Both the position numbers and the translations under genes were made by a program. The notes under the pieces are model-generated. The model made no database searches. It worked only from the letters and a program-made list of their open reading frames with translations, and was not told where the DNA came from. This document shows, one piece after another, positions 33,181 to 44,700 of a stretch of 64,000 nucleotides of DNA; within the stretch, counting starts at the first letter, position 1; every line of letters begins with the position of its first letter. This stretch comes from JAIEPM01 sp964546815. GTDB lineage: Bacteria; Cyanobacteriota; Vampirovibrionia; Obscuribacterales; Obscuribacteraceae. The DNA lies in NCBI GenBank assembly GCA_964546815.1, contig CAZJLR010000025.1, forward strand, positions 23,362 to 87,361. The letters are read 5' to 3'.

Positions 33181-34173
33181 CTAGACCCGCCGAGTGCATT
33201 TGACTGTGCAGAGCTCTTTTGTTGTGGCGGAGCGCAATGCGAGTTTTTCCCTCATGTTTAATGCAATAAGCCCGCCGGCGCTTGTCGAAGCGAATGTAAC
33301 TGTTGAAATTATGCAGGCTGAAAGCAATGACTCCCATCCGAGTGTAAAACCCATTTTGAATTGATCTAGAAAAAGTGATGTGGCAGTGCCAATGACGTTA
33401 ATGATGTTTGCCAGTGCCAGCGGCGCAATTGTGATTGACGGTATTAACAGTGCGGCAGTTTTGTTTTTGACTTTGGCTATGCTTACAGAAAAAATGCCAG
33501 TGGCAAAAAGCACCGCCGAATAAAGCAACATTTCTCTAAACCAGCCAATGCTGCCTGCAGTGAAGTGGGAAATTATTCCCATAATACTGAGACAGGAAGC
33601 ACAAGTAAGCAAAATTGGAGCTGTTCTCATTCTCTTTTTCAAGCATTTGAGTACTGTGCTCGAAAAAAAGAAACCGCCGAAATAGAATGCGCTTGCTGTA
33701 CCAACGTAAATCATCAATTCCAGAAGATGGAAAGTTCCATTCACTATCAAATTTTCTGCGAAGAGCAGCCCAACTAAAACTGGTATTGATACCAGCCAGG
33801 ATTTTTTCCTCACTGCTTCAAACGAAGCGAAAGTTAAGCCGAAAAATAATGGTGCGATGATGTCGAAAAGAATGATGTTTGCCATGATTCCCTGCGAGCT
33901 TCCATGTGTTTGACCAAAACATCTTTCCACAAGGTAGTAGCCCCAATCGAAACCAAGATGAACCGAAAGGAATCCTGCTACAGATATAAATGCACAACAC
34001 AATACTATCAATGCTGAAGGCACTAGCGCCGCGGCTATTTTTGCAAGTGGATTTTGTTGCCTTGCCGACAATTCTGTATTAGTACCCTGGCAAGCGGGCA
34101 ACCAGGCTGCTTCGCTTACGAAAGGGTCAGAGAGAACCTTCTGCTGCCAATCCTGCTTGAATTTGACTTTCAT
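33181..34173 (-). CDS. Polytopic membrane protein of unknown family (330 aa)
   Basis: After a 45-residue hydrophilic N-terminus there are about eight hydrophobic segments, the first at residues 46-72 (ALVPSALIVLCCAFISVAGFL) and the last near 285-308. Short basic loops (KKRMR) suggest cytoplasmic connections. I do not recognise a family; the length and segment number would fit a permease-like or sensor membrane domain. The Shine-Dalgarno is weak (GGGTT). The gene follows the glycosidase gene on the same strand but a hairpin separates them, so it is probably transcribed alone. Confidence 0.7.
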   Translation of the reverse strand: MKVKFKQDWQQKVLSDPFVSEAAWLPACQGTNTELSARQQNPLAKIAAALVPSALIVLCCAFISVAGFLSVHLGFDWGYYLVERCFGQTHGSSQGIMANIILFDIIAPLFFGLTFASFEAVRKKSWLVSIPVLVGLLFAENLIVNGTFHLLELMIYVGTASAFYFGGFFFSSTVLKCLKKRMRTAPILLTCASCLSIMGIISHFTAGSIGWFREMLLYSAVLFATGIFSVSIAKVKNKTAALLIPSITIAPLALANIINVIGTATSLFLDQFKMGFTLGWESLLSACIISTVTFASTSAGGLIALNMREKLALRSATTKELCTVKCTRRV

Positions 34174-34260
34174 TTTGTAACCCGAGTCTAACTATGCTAT
34201 TTCCATTGAAGCATAATTGAAAATTCTAAACGCAAAATTTGACTCGCATTCACGTAAAAT

Positions 34261-34278
34261 GACAGTTAAGCAACTGTC
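34261..34278 (-). terminator. Hairpin terminator after the phosphodiester glycosidase gene
   Basis: On the minus strand GACAGTT-GCTT-AACTGTC is a perfect 7-base stem with a tetraloop, followed by ATTTTACG. It lies about 70 bases after the stop at 34350. Confidence 0.55.
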
Positions 34279-34349
34279 TAAAGTGAGTGTCGCCGCGATT
34301 TCTACGCATACGCTCCGGTATTTAGAAATAGCTTAGCTGTGAAGAGCAA

Positions 34350-35591
34350 TTATTCCGGTGTTTTCTCTTCTTGAAAGCGCTCCCACGCAGTTAGTACTTC
34401 GGGCGGGGCTTTGTGTTTGCTATCGTAAACTACAAGGACATTTGTAAGACCTCTTCCTGGCTTCATTAGCACAGTGCTATCGTGCGAAAGTGCCTTCGAT
34501 GCGCCACCATCTAGATTCATGGCTTCGTAGCATCCGATTTCTTTCATCAGTTTGGCTTCTTGATTAAGAGTGAGTCCTTGAAGGAATGTGATTAAGTAGA
34601 GTTTGTCCCTTGATTTTGGGAATCCAATTGCAGAGCGTGGACCAGCACCAAGAACGTGTGGGTCTCTGAAACCTTCAAGGTCTGGATTTAACCAGACTTC
34701 GCCTTCTTTCAATAGGCGTGGACCACAGGTGAGTGAAAACCAATGATCGTTCCAGCTTGGCTTGCCTTCCAGGCGAGTGGTGATCATTTCTGGGTAATCA
34801 CCTTCGCGCAAAGACAGCGTGGTGCCATAGTTTTCCCACGGGCTGTATTTCAAAGTTTTGCCTTCGGAAACCATGTTTCCCATTACGCGTTCTTGTTCAT
34901 CCTTACTGAAAAAAGTGCCATTGACCTGGACTGCGGCTGGATATCTTTTTACGAACGAATCGAATAGCTCGTGCCCGGCAGTGAAAGTCGTACTGTTAGC
35001 TTCCTCTGCTTTGTTGGGCAGACGAATGACAATGAATGATTCGGGATCATTTAAGTCTATGGTGACTTGATATAGAGATACACCTTTGATTTTTTTCTTG
35101 GCAAATTGAACTGGCTTTCCATGACCGCTTCTGTGTTTTGTTTTTTTAGGAAGGGGAGGTGGTTGATAAAAAAGCTTTGCTGCTTCAGGCAAGGCACTGT
35201 CGTCGGCTTTTGTGGCTTCAGGAGGAAAACAGTCACCCGGTACTTCCGCGTTCAATTGCTCTTCAGTGGGAACTGGAGGCGGGACGAACAAAGGTGGTGC
35301 TCCTGCAGTCTCTTCCGCCTTGTCTTTCTCTGTTGATTTTACATTGGTGGGCGCTGTGTTCTGCTGAGGCGTGCCTGTTATTTGATGGATGCCCTTTGCC
35401 ACAGTAACTACAGCACTGCTGAAGCCTGTCGATATTGCTGACCAGAAATTTGTTTGGTTTTGAGGACTAGAGAAAAACCATACCAGTAGCCCTAATATGC
35501 TCAGGTCGACCACATAGCTCAATACTGTTCTTACTTTTGATTTGTTTTTCGGTGATGGCTTCTGAGGGGTGCTCGGCATATTGCATTTCAT
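34350..35591 (-). CDS. Membrane-anchored phosphodiester glycosidase (NAGPA/DUF2233) family protein
   Basis: The chosen ATG 35591 gives 413 residues; ATG 35579 and the longer frame to 35639 are alternatives, and none has a strong Shine-Dalgarno. Residues 20-45 form a single membrane segment (VLSYVVDLSILGLLVWFF), followed by a Pro/Glu-rich linker. From about residue 165 the NAGPA domain appears, with VQVNGTFF, LTCGPRLL, GPRSAIGF and the hallmark EAMNLDGGASKAL. This fold removes N-acetylglucosamine from phosphodiester linkages in the lysosomal enzyme, and bacterial homologues act on envelope polysaccharides. The catalytic domain should face the periplasm. Confidence 0.87.
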   Translation of the reverse strand: MKCNMPSTPQKPSPKNKSKVRTVLSYVVDLSILGLLVWFFSSPQNQTNFWSAISTGFSSAVVTVAKGIHQITGTPQQNTAPTNVKSTEKDKAEETAGAPPLFVPPPVPTEEQLNAEVPGDCFPPEATKADDSALPEAAKLFYQPPPLPKKTKHRSGHGKPVQFAKKKIKGVSLYQVTIDLNDPESFIVIRLPNKAEEANSTTFTAGHELFDSFVKRYPAAVQVNGTFFSKDEQERVMGNMVSEGKTLKYSPWENYGTTLSLREGDYPEMITTRLEGKPSWNDHWFSLTCGPRLLKEGEVWLNPDLEGFRDPHVLGAGPRSAIGFPKSRDKLYLITFLQGLTLNQEAKLMKEIGCYEAMNLDGGASKALSHDSTVLMKPGRGLTNVLVVYDSKHKAPPEVLTAWERFQEEKTPE

Positions 35592-35854
35592 TGACGGGCG
35601 GCTGAAATCTATTCTATGCCGAATGAAGCGCACACGCAAATTTCGGAGTTTCTTCGAGATCTATGAGCAGTTGATTTCACATTGTCAGGTGAGAGAAACT
35701 AAGAACATCAGTCTTTGGGATGATCAAATTCCGCATGAAAGTTCGTTGAATAGCAAATTGTCACAATTCGCTGGAAGATACCTCTTTAGATAGATGTGTC
35801 AGGCGCGCAGAAGCGAAATGATAGTTATTCATTCGAAAACTTGCGGTCGTCAAA

Positions 35855-36697
35855 ATGCTTTTCAAAAAATATCGCTTGATCCTTTTTTCAAGTCTTTGGG
35901 TCTTGCTTGCTTTCCAAAATTCGTCAGCATCTCCACCAGCTGCACAGCCTGGTGCAGAACTGGTATTAGATAATGGCTGCAAAAACTGTCATGTGATTGG
36001 CGGTGAAGGCGGCAAGATCGGTCCTCTTCTTGATGGAATAAAATCACGTCACGACAGAGCTTACATTGTAAAAAGGCTAACGAATCCAAATCCGCCTAAG
36101 TACGCCTGCTCTCATCCTGTGCCTCAAGAGTTGATGTCTCATTTGAATGTTTCAAATGAGGAGGCCAGTGCAATTGCCGATTATTTGCTCGGACTGACCG
36201 CGAAGAATGTGGAATCGAAACCTGGGAAAAGCAGCGCTAGCGTTTCTGGTGAGCACAAATATAAGCATTATGTAAATGAAGAATTCAAATACTCAATTGA
36301 ATATCCTTCAGATGAATTGCAGGTCGACAGCCGGGTTAAAAGTGGGACAGGGCTCATTCTCAATTCGGCTGATCAAAAAACGTTCATGCATACCGACATC
36401 GACCCACCATTTCATTTTGAGGACGGACATAAGCTCACATTGGATGAGGTATTTAAAGATGCCCTGACAGAAGGTTCTAAAGTCTTGCGCAAAGAGAAGG
36501 GCGATAACTGGTTTATAGTCGCGAGGGCCGGCACAAAATTCGACCCGCGCTACGCGTTTAAGAAGGTACTCTTCGGCAAAACAGTAAAAGAAGCCGTCAT
36601 GATAAAGACTTTTGAGATTGTTTATCCTCAGTCAAAGTCTTCGCAGTACGAATCAATGATCAAGCACATTTCGGATTCATTTCGTAACCTTCCGTGA
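35855..36697 (+). CDS. Secreted monohaem cytochrome c with C-terminal PsbP-like region
   Basis: Residues 1-26 are a signal peptide. Residues 30-115 form a small class I cytochrome c: haem motif CKNCH (42-46) and a Met in VPQELMSHL as probable sixth ligand, with a last helix ASAIADYLLGL. After a Ser/Lys linker, residues 140-280 form a second domain that begins YVNEEFKYSIEYPSD and resembles PsbP/MOG1-type modules by its opening and alternating strands; this match is tentative. It likely carries electrons in the periplasm. No oxidase or reductase partner is adjacent. The Shine-Dalgarno is weak. Confidence 0.78.
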   Translation: MLFKKYRLILFSSLWVLLAFQNSSASPPAAQPGAELVLDNGCKNCHVIGGEGGKIGPLLDGIKSRHDRAYIVKRLTNPNPPKYACSHPVPQELMSHLNVSNEEASAIADYLLGLTAKNVESKPGKSSASVSGEHKYKHYVNEEFKYSIEYPSDELQVDSRVKSGTGLILNSADQKTFMHTDIDPPFHFEDGHKLTLDEVFKDALTEGSKVLRKEKGDNWFIVARAGTKFDPRYAFKKVLFGKTVKEAVMIKTFEIVYPQSKSSQYESMIKHISDSFRNLP

Positions 36698-36724
36698 AAC
36701 GGAATTACAGCCAATGTAGTTTGC

Positions 36725-36937
36725 TCAACTTCTGCCGATTGAGATGCCGTAGTGTTTTAATTGCTCTTCCCAGAATTCGGCTTCGTCTTCTGGAGATATT
36801 TTTTCGGGCTGATTTGATTCAGTCACTTTTATTTCGCGGCGTGATGGAATGGCCAGAGCTTTGCATTTGTCGCTTTCGCTTGCGAAATTCGGAGAATTGC
36901 CCTCCACTGATTTTGTAGACTCACTTGTAATTCTCAT
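36725..36937 (-). CDS. Small acidic hypothetical protein (70 aa)
   Basis: A good AAGGAAG Shine-Dalgarno sits six bases before ATG 36937, which supports a real gene despite the short length. The N-terminal half is polar and probably disordered; the end (PEDEAEFWEEQLKHYGISIG) looks like one amphipathic helix. It converges with the cytochrome gene. Function unknown. Confidence 0.5.
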   Translation of the reverse strand: MRITSESTKSVEGNSPNFASESDKCKALAIPSRREIKVTESNQPEKISPEDEAEFWEEQLKHYGISIGRS

Positions 36938-37198
36938 AAAAACTTCCTTGCTACACTCCTAAAGCATATGGGATTTTTGACTTTCTAGCCTGACGTGCAG
37001 GGATGATTACATTAGGACGATTTTGAATCTATCGAGAATTAAATTTCAGGCTGGCCGGCTTGAGTCACCTTGAACAATCGTCCTTTGGATGGCGATGTAT
37101 TAGCCGAAAGCTGGATACTTTAATCAGCTGCCCCTGCTAGTTTCGTAATAGTAGCCAGGAAGAAATGTGCCATTTTTTTTCTTGGGCAGGTGAGCGAA

Positions 37199-37408
37199 AT
37201 GTCTAATGATGAAACTGAGGATGAAATTATCATCCCAGGTCTGTTGAGTGAGTATTTCAAGCTCAATTTCGACAAAATTGATAAGGCCAACTCAAACTTT
37301 TGCAGAACCGTTGAAGAGCATCGTTTGTCTAAGTATTTGGCCAAGCGACTGAACATATCAAAGCGAAGATTGGAAACAATCCTGAGAAAGCTTCAGGATG
37401 AGAGTTAA
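37199..37408 (+). CDS. Small acidic protein with HTH-like C-terminus (69 aa)
   Basis: ATG 37199 follows AGGTGAG with five-base spacing, preferred over the in-frame GTG at 37190. The N-terminus is acidic (DETEDEIIIPG); the C-terminal half is basic and helical (LSKYLAKRLNISKRRLETILRKL) and resembles a helix-turn-helix. It could be a small regulator or a partner protein. It converges with the gene ending at 37420. Confidence 0.52.
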   Translation: MSNDETEDEIIIPGLLSEYFKLNFDKIDKANSNFCRTVEEHRLSKYLAKRLNISKRRLETILRKLQDES

Positions 37409-37419
37409 GTACTTCGTTT

Positions 37420-38124
37420 TTACCTTTTGATTTGTTCTACTCCATCTACAACTCGGGACTTTACGACCTGCGGTTGGAGTTGCTCATAAACTTTGCGTTC
37501 AAGACTGGCCATTGCCTCCGTTCGCTCAGCCGACGCTGGCGCCTCTACAGGCGTTAAGTTCCGTGAGGCACGCAAATCTTTTGGGTCTAGTTGCCTGAGT
37601 AGTTGCTGTAATGAATGCGGCTCTGGTGGCAACTTGTCGGCTGGTATAAAGGTAATTTTGCTCTGAGGGTCTGCCCCTGCCAGTATTTGCCGGTGTTGCA
37701 GGGCCCGCTGTTTTACTCCTTCAAAATCCCAAAGAGCTCTTGGTGCCTCGTTAACTGGCTGAGTGAGCCGCTGAATTTCTCTCAACCCATTAGTATCATG
37801 TTGTAATTCTGCTTTTAGCAAATTTTCGGTCGCTGCTGAATTCGGCTTTGGGACTTTATTGAGTAAACCTTCTAAAGGATTTAGACCGAAGTCCAGTGCT
37901 GATTCTTTGGCTAGACTGCTTCCTTCTTTTCGAAATAGGGATGACGCTAGCGCCCGTCCGCTCACTAATGCCCCAGCTAAACATAGGGCACTCCCGCTGA
38001 GCAGCACTTCGGTCTTGTGGTCCATACTCCAATCCATTGCTTCATCCAGGGCTTTTGCAAGCGGATGCTCTTGCGCGCTAGCTTTGAGTAGGCTGCTGCT
38101 TTCAAGTGAGTTGTGCTCTGACAT
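37420..38124 (-). CDS. Hypothetical protein with one membrane-like segment (234 aa)
   Basis: Not recognised. AAGGAAAG precedes ATG 38124. Residues 40-62 (VLLSGSALCLAGALVSGRALA) are hydrophobic enough for one membrane helix or a Gly/Ala-rich packing helix. The remainder is polar and Leu/Gln-rich with predicted helices and Pro-rich linkers. No catalytic motif is visible. It is a single-gene unit between two short genes. Confidence 0.6.
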   Translation of the reverse strand: MSEHNSLESSSLLKASAQEHPLAKALDEAMDWSMDHKTEVLLSGSALCLAGALVSGRALASSLFRKEGSSLAKESALDFGLNPLEGLLNKVPKPNSAATENLLKAELQHDTNGLREIQRLTQPVNEAPRALWDFEGVKQRALQHRQILAGADPQSKITFIPADKLPPEPHSLQQLLRQLDPKDLRASRNLTPVEAPASAERTEAMASLERKVYEQLQPQVVKSRVVDGVEQIKR

Positions 38125-38375
38125 TGGTCACTTTCCTTTTCTGGGTGTTTTGTATTTCCCTGCCCGCGCTACTTATGCGCACTTACCCTGAGTAGAGTTT
38201 ATAGTTTTTCCTTTGGCAATCACTTGGCAGATTGCGACTAAGTTTGCGTGATTGCACCATTAGCAAAACTTGAATGAAAGGTGGCTTGTCCTCAAAAAGT
38301 GTCACTAATTTCCCTTGTTCTGTTGGAAAAGAGTGGCGTAGTCTTGAGACAACAGCAACGGCGATTGAGGTGCAT

Positions 38376-38681
38376 ATGGCTCAATTAATGGAATTCATGG
38401 GTGGAATTGTCATTCCCGGTACTGCTCGAATTAATTTTGGCGAAACCTATGGCTCTGAGTACGAAGTTATTGCATCCGTTTTTGATTCGGACGCTTTTCC
38501 CGGACAGGCGGTTGAGAGCACTCTCGTTTCCACGCCTTACTTCAGTGTGGCAGAGTGGACCTGTGAGTTTGCAAATACAGGCGTTGAGCCACAGCCAGAC
38601 TTGAGAGAAGTCTTGCTTCCGGCAACGACTATCGACAATGCTTTCGTTGCTGATTACGCTTCATCTTTTGCGATGGAATAG
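38376..38681 (+). CDS. Hypothetical protein (101 aa)
   Basis: ATG 38376 has TTGAGG six bases upstream; the frame is open to 38274, but that stretch has no ribosome binding site. The protein is rich in small and acidic residues with a beta-like pattern (GGIVIPGTARINFGE, YEVIASVF, STLVSTPYFSV) and has one Cys. No family is recognised. It converges with the giant Gly-rich gene, whose stop is 26 bases away. Confidence 0.5.
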   Translation: MAQLMEFMGGIVIPGTARINFGETYGSEYEVIASVFDSDAFPGQAVESTLVSTPYFSVAEWTCEFANTGVEPQPDLREVLLPATTIDNAFVADYASSFAME

Positions 38682-38707
38682 CGGCTCGATTTTGAAGAAC
38701 CTGCCTC

Positions 38708-41700
38708 TTAGTTGCCTTTGTAGGCTCCTTTTCGTGCGGTTACAAATGAGAGAATGGTTGCATTCTTGAGGAATTGATCAAGCTGTTTTTTATGTTCGGC
38801 TTTAGGGCTTTGATTTAATCCCTTAAGCGAACTGTGATTCATCAATGCAGACATGATGGAAAAATCAGCGCTGAATGCTCTGAGTCCACCCGCCACTACT
38901 TGAGAGTGCACTCCTCGCACAGCGATTTCAGGTGTTGGGGTGAGTGCGGCCAAGTTTGTGCCGTTGTCTGGTCCCAATACCACTTCTTTGCCCATCACTG
39001 TGTCAATTACAGTTTTGGCGTTGCGAATAAGAATTTGGCCTGCGTGCTTGTCGTGCATATTTAAAACAGCAAGGTATCCATTCTTTATGTGAACCAATGC
39101 CATGCAACCTGCTGGGATGCATACATCGCCCTGGCTGGTGCTCAAAACCATATCTTGATTGACTGGTGCGAATAAGGCGGAACCAGAGAGCATGCGATAT
39201 TGCGCTCCTGCGCTTTCGGCGAAGGTTGCCGAGCCCGCAAGTCGTTGAGCCACTGCTTTAGTTATCTGCGACTCGTTTACTATGGCCAGATTGCTTGCAC
39301 TTAGACCCGCCGGTAAAGAAGGTGCTTGAGGTACAGTTTGTACGAATGCAACTGGGTCTAACTTGTCTGATTCGATTGAACCAAGTGAATTTAGCTTTTC
39401 AGACTTAAGGTCTGCATCAGAATAAGAGTCGGAATCATCCAAAATAGCCTCGGCAGACTGCATGCTTCCTGAGTGGCGAATAGCTATTTGAAGTCTCAAT
39501 TGCTTGCCGCTTGCAATTTGGCGTTTCCATTGTTTTATTTTTCTGTCGTAAGCTGCCACGTTGTCATCACTGTCTGATTGCATTGAGATGACCACACCGT
39601 TCAGTCCATTCGAACCTTGGGGACCGAGAGTTCCAGCAACACCGTTAGGGGCTCCACCTGCACCTACTACACCAGATTGAGCACCGTTGCTGCCACCGGC
39701 AGCTGTAGGTAGAACGATAGTGTTTGGTTTTGAAATTGTGATGTTGCCACCATTTCCACCGCTGCCACTTGCGCCGACGCTGCCGCCTGCACCGCCCACA
39801 ACGGTTCCTGCGCCTCCTGCTCCACCCTTGCCGGTTTGAGCTGCGCCCTGTCCACCATTGCTGTTGATGTAATTGCCATTTGTATTGATGCTAGCCAGCG
39901 ATTTGACAAAAATGTTGCCGCCGTTGCCTCCGGCCGGTGCAAAACCGACCGAGCCTGCCGCGCCGCCCACCTGGCTTGCCGGAGTGCCACCAGCACCACC
40001 GGTACCACCATTTGTTGCTGAGACTTGTCCAGCTGATTGGAGAACATATTGAGGGAATGGCAGTGCAACAGAAAATACAATTGCGCCGCTAGTATTTATA
40101 TTGATGGCTCCGCCGCTGCCGCCTCTGGACGAGTTGCCCACGCTGCCGCCGCGTCCGCCATTAGTGCCACCAGCACCACCGGCTCCGCCTACAGGTGTGT
40201 AGAGGTTTTGAGCATATCCACCTGATGCGTCCACAGTAGTTGTGAAAGTGACTGCGCCAGTGCTGCTGATATTGATGGCTCCGCCAGTTCCTGCAGTGCC
40301 GGCGCTGCCTACGTTGCCGGCGTTGCCACCTGTTGTGGTGCCGTTGCCACCTTTTCCACTATAGCCGGTATAATCGGCGCCACCCACACCGGCATAGAGA
40401 GAACCGCCTTGACTGCTGATGTCCTGGAATGTGGAGATTCCTGCGCCTGATGAGATTGTAATGTTGCCACCTGTGCCGGCATTGCCACCGTTACCCAGTG
40501 AACCAGAACTTCCACCAGCGCCGGCTGTCGCTTTGCCCGCGTCACCGCTGTGGCTGTTGTAGAACGAGCCGTCGCCACCGCGTGCTATCAAGCTTGCCCC
40601 GGTGATTATGCCGTTGGCAGAAAGCGTGATATTACCGCCAGTGCCTCCATTGGCGCCGTTTCCGATTGAGCCGCTGTTGCCGCCCTGTTGTGACCCTTTT
40701 CCGCCGTTATTTGAAAAGGCTGACATCGGATTTGCTGGTCCGCCGGTGACATCAATGATTCCGTTGTTTAGAACGATTTGTGAGTTGCCACTCGTAGTGC
40801 TTATGCTAACTTTTCCGCCAGAGCCGGCATTACCGTTATCGCCGATGTTTCCTGAGTTGCCTCCAATACTGAGGGCGCCGCTTCCACCATCGCCGCCGAT
40901 TGGGGTGCTGACGTTGTTGTTACCGCCGACGCCTCCTTTTGCACTTATTATGAGTCCGCTGGCGCTCGATTGAACATTGCCTGCTGCACTTGTTATCATC
41001 AACGTGCCGCCGTTGCCACCGCCGCCGGTTGCCATAACATTGCCTGAATTACCGCCACGGCCGTTGCCGCTGCCATTGCCTGCCGCTCCGGATGAGCCGT
41101 TTAGCGTGTCTCCGTTGCCACCGTTAAGCGATATGAATGTGAATTGACTCGTGGCTGAGCCACCATTCAATGTAATCATGCCGCCATTGCCGGCGATACC
41201 GCCGCTTCCAATGTTGCCGCCGTTGCCACCATTTGATGCACCGCCGACGCCGAGCCCGCTTCCGCCCTGTCCGCCACCGGCATTATTCATAGTTTCTATG
41301 TCTAATGCACCGCCATTGCTCGATAAAGTGCCCTGGATATTGAAACTCTGGCTTGTGCTGATTGAGATTGAGCCGCCGTTACCGGCGCTGCCGCCGTTGC
41401 CGATGTTACCGCCGTTTCCGGCTGTGCTATTTGCTCCCAAGCCATTGCCGCCGACGCCGCCATTGCCGGTTTGTCCAATGACTAAGCCACCATTTACGTT
41501 GATATCTTGTACGCTCGATTGCACGAGTGATGCGGCGCTGATTGTTATGCTTCCACCCGACCCGCTGTTGCCACCGTTGCCAACGTTGCCGCCGTTGCCG
41601 CCTTGTGTTCCGCCGTCGCCACCATTGCCGCCGATGCCACCTCTGTTGGTTGCGGCACCACCATTAGCATTGTAAATGCCTGTCATCGTGATTGTGCCGT

Positions 41701-44700
41701 TTGTATCTGTGAGGTTGACTCGTCCGCCTAAGCCACCATTGCCCTGATTGCCTAGCGAGCCGCCGCTACCGCCGATGCCACTGTTCTTTCCGCCTGAGCC
41801 TCCCAGTGTGCCTGTAGCGCCGCTATACGATCCTCCAGCACCGCCATTTGCGGTGACTGCGCCAACCTGGGCCTGGGTGTCACCTATGTTGATAGTGATT
41901 GCACCGCCTGCGCCACCGTTTGCAGCATTTCCTACTGAACCAGCTGCGCCACCATTTCCGTTCAATGCAATTGTGACGTTGCCGCCGAAGCCGCCCATTG
42001 ATCCGCTCGTGCCGGCGGTGCCGCCTGAGGCTGCAAGCGAATTGATGAGAAGGTGAGAACCGGGCAGAGCCGCAGAATTATTGGCTAAAGCCGTTATATT
42101 TATGGTGCCTCCATTGCCGCCTGCGTATGAACTGCCGGCTGAGCCGCCAGCGCCGCCTGTAGAGTTTGTGGCACCGGTTCCGGCGCCGCCGTCTCCGCCC
42201 TGTACGTTGTATGCTTGATTGCCGTCGCCAGCCGAGACATCGACGCCGCCTGTGATTTGAAGGAGTCCGCTCGCGTTGATGGTGACAGAGCCGCCATTTC
42301 CGCTGCTTCCTGCGTTGCCGACGTTTCCGCCAAGACCGCCCGCGATAGCTCCATCGCCGCCGTTGCCGGCGCAACAACCGACGCTTGAGGTGCCGCCGCC
42401 GATACTGGTGATAGACGCAATGAGAAGATTTTTCGCGTTGATCAATATAGTGCCGCCGCTGCCGGCAGCATTTGCTCCAGCTATAGAACCTGAATTTCCG
42501 CCGACACCGTTTGTGGAACTACCGCCCACGCCGGTGTGCCCGCTTGCTCCAGATAGAGCGCCTCCGTTAGCATTTACCGCAGCTGATATGGTAGTTGTGG
42601 CGTTTGAATTTATCGTCAAAGCACCGCCATTGCCGGGTATACCGGCGGCTCCGATAGAACCGCTGATGCCACCGACATTGTTGCCGTTGCCACCGTTGCC
42701 GGTGCTGCCGTTTCGGGCGCCATTACTGCCGCCATAGATATCGACCGTATTGAGAGTGACTGCATTGCTTCCTGAAATGATGCTCAGCGAGCCACCGTTG
42801 CCGCCATTGCCGCTGTTTCCTAGGCTGCCAGAGGCTCCTCCGATGTTACCACCGCTGCCACCGTCACCGGTGCTGAATGAATAGAGAGCTGCATTGCCAC
42901 CATAGCCGGCTGCTGTGGTGTTAATTGTGATTGGGGCCTGAGCACTAATACTCAAGCTACCACCATTGCCTCCGTTGCCGCCAAATCCGCCGCTGCCGGA
43001 ATTGCCACCAGTGCCGGTGCCAGTGACTGAACCACCATTTCCCACGCCTGTGCAAGCGCATTTACTGAACAATAGCCCATAGTTACCTGCAGAGCCGCCG
43101 TAGTAAGATGCGGTGTCGATACTTACTGCGGCTTGTCCACCATTTAAGGTAATGATGCCGCCGCTGCCCGCGTTAGCCGGTGCACCTGTGTTGCCACCGA
43201 TGCCACCAATTAAGACTCCGTTGCCGCCGTTGCCTGGCGCAGCTTGGGTGACGCCGCTAAGACTTCCGCCATAAGCATTTATCGTCAATAAGCCAATGCC
43301 GTTTGAGGCTGAAATGCTGATATTGCCAGAGTTGCCGGCTGTGCCCATGTTTCCTATGTTGCCGCCGTTGCCGCCAATAGCGTTTGCTCCCAGCAGTGAG
43401 TTGCCGCCATTGCCAGCCATGCTGTTGCCTGCTGGAGCGAGGCTGCCACCATAAGACTGTATGCTTGAAGTACCGCTAAGCTGATTTACTGTTATATTGA
43501 TGACGCCGCCATTGCCGGCGAAACCGCCGCTTCCGAGTGAGCCTCCGGCGCCGCCGATGTTACCCACTCCTCCATCGCCGGCTATACCACCACTTGCAAA
43601 TGCCGCGCCTCCGGCGACTTCCCATGAGCCGTTGGCTACCAGCTTGGCTGCAACTGCCGTAAAGCCTATATTGCCGCCCAGTCCGCCATTGCCGCTCAGT
43701 CCGACAGAAGCACCAGCACCACCAGTGCTATTTGCTGCTGAAGCTGCGCCTCCTGGCAGTCCTTTACCCTGTTGCTCTCCACCGGCGCCACCGTCTGCCG
43801 ATATGTTGTCGACGTTCGCCGTTGTACCGCCGCTTGATACTGTGATGATGCCACCGGCGCCACCACTGCCGGAATTGCCTACAGCGCCGGCTGTCCCCCC
43901 AAATTGAACACCTTGTCCGGCGGTATTTTTCGATGTCGGATTGGCTGCGTTAGCCCCACCGCTGCCGCCATTGCTTGAAATGGTGGTAATGCCTAGATTT
44001 CCACTTGCACTTATATTGATGATGCCACCAATGCCGCCATTGCCGGCATTGCCGACAGAGCCTGTGGCACCGCCTGTGGTGAATTGTCCTGTAGCTGAGC
44101 CACCATTGCCGACTGGAGTGCTGTATAACCCACTAACAGAACCACCACTTGCGTTGACTGCTGTGCCGGTTAAAGTACCGCTTGCAATAACAGTGATGTT
44201 GCCTCCTCTGCCTCCAGATCCTTGACTGCCGATCGAGCCGCTGTTGCCGGCTGTGCTTATTCCAGACCCTGCATCAGATGTACTTGCTGTTGCGTTGCCG
44301 CTGTTTGCGCCACCAACTGCAGACAAATTCATTACGTCGATATTTTTCCCGTTGAGTGAAATGCTGCCACCGGCTCCTGCACTTTGTCCAAAGCCGATGC
44401 TACCGCTGTTGCCACCGGCGCCGGAAAGAGTTGCGTTTCCTCCTTTTCCGCTAATGGAAGCGAAGTCGTCAACGGTGCCACCATCGGCGATGATATCGAC
44501 ATTTTTGCTGAGGCTGATGTTTCCGGTTGTGGAAATGCGAACAGTTCCGCCGGCTCCCGCTAAGCCATTGTTGCCTATTGCACCGCTGTTGCCGCCTTGA
44601 GCCGAGCCGTTGCCTGCATTCCCTGTGCCGCCGGCGAATACGCCGAGATTGCCGCCATAAGCCCAGAGGCTAGCTTGGGACGATATGTTGCCGCCAGCGG

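Noticed and set aside
34350..35591. Extension of the NAGPA-type gene to a GTG start at 35639
   Set aside because: No ribosome binding site, and the added basic stretch sits before the membrane anchor without improving it.
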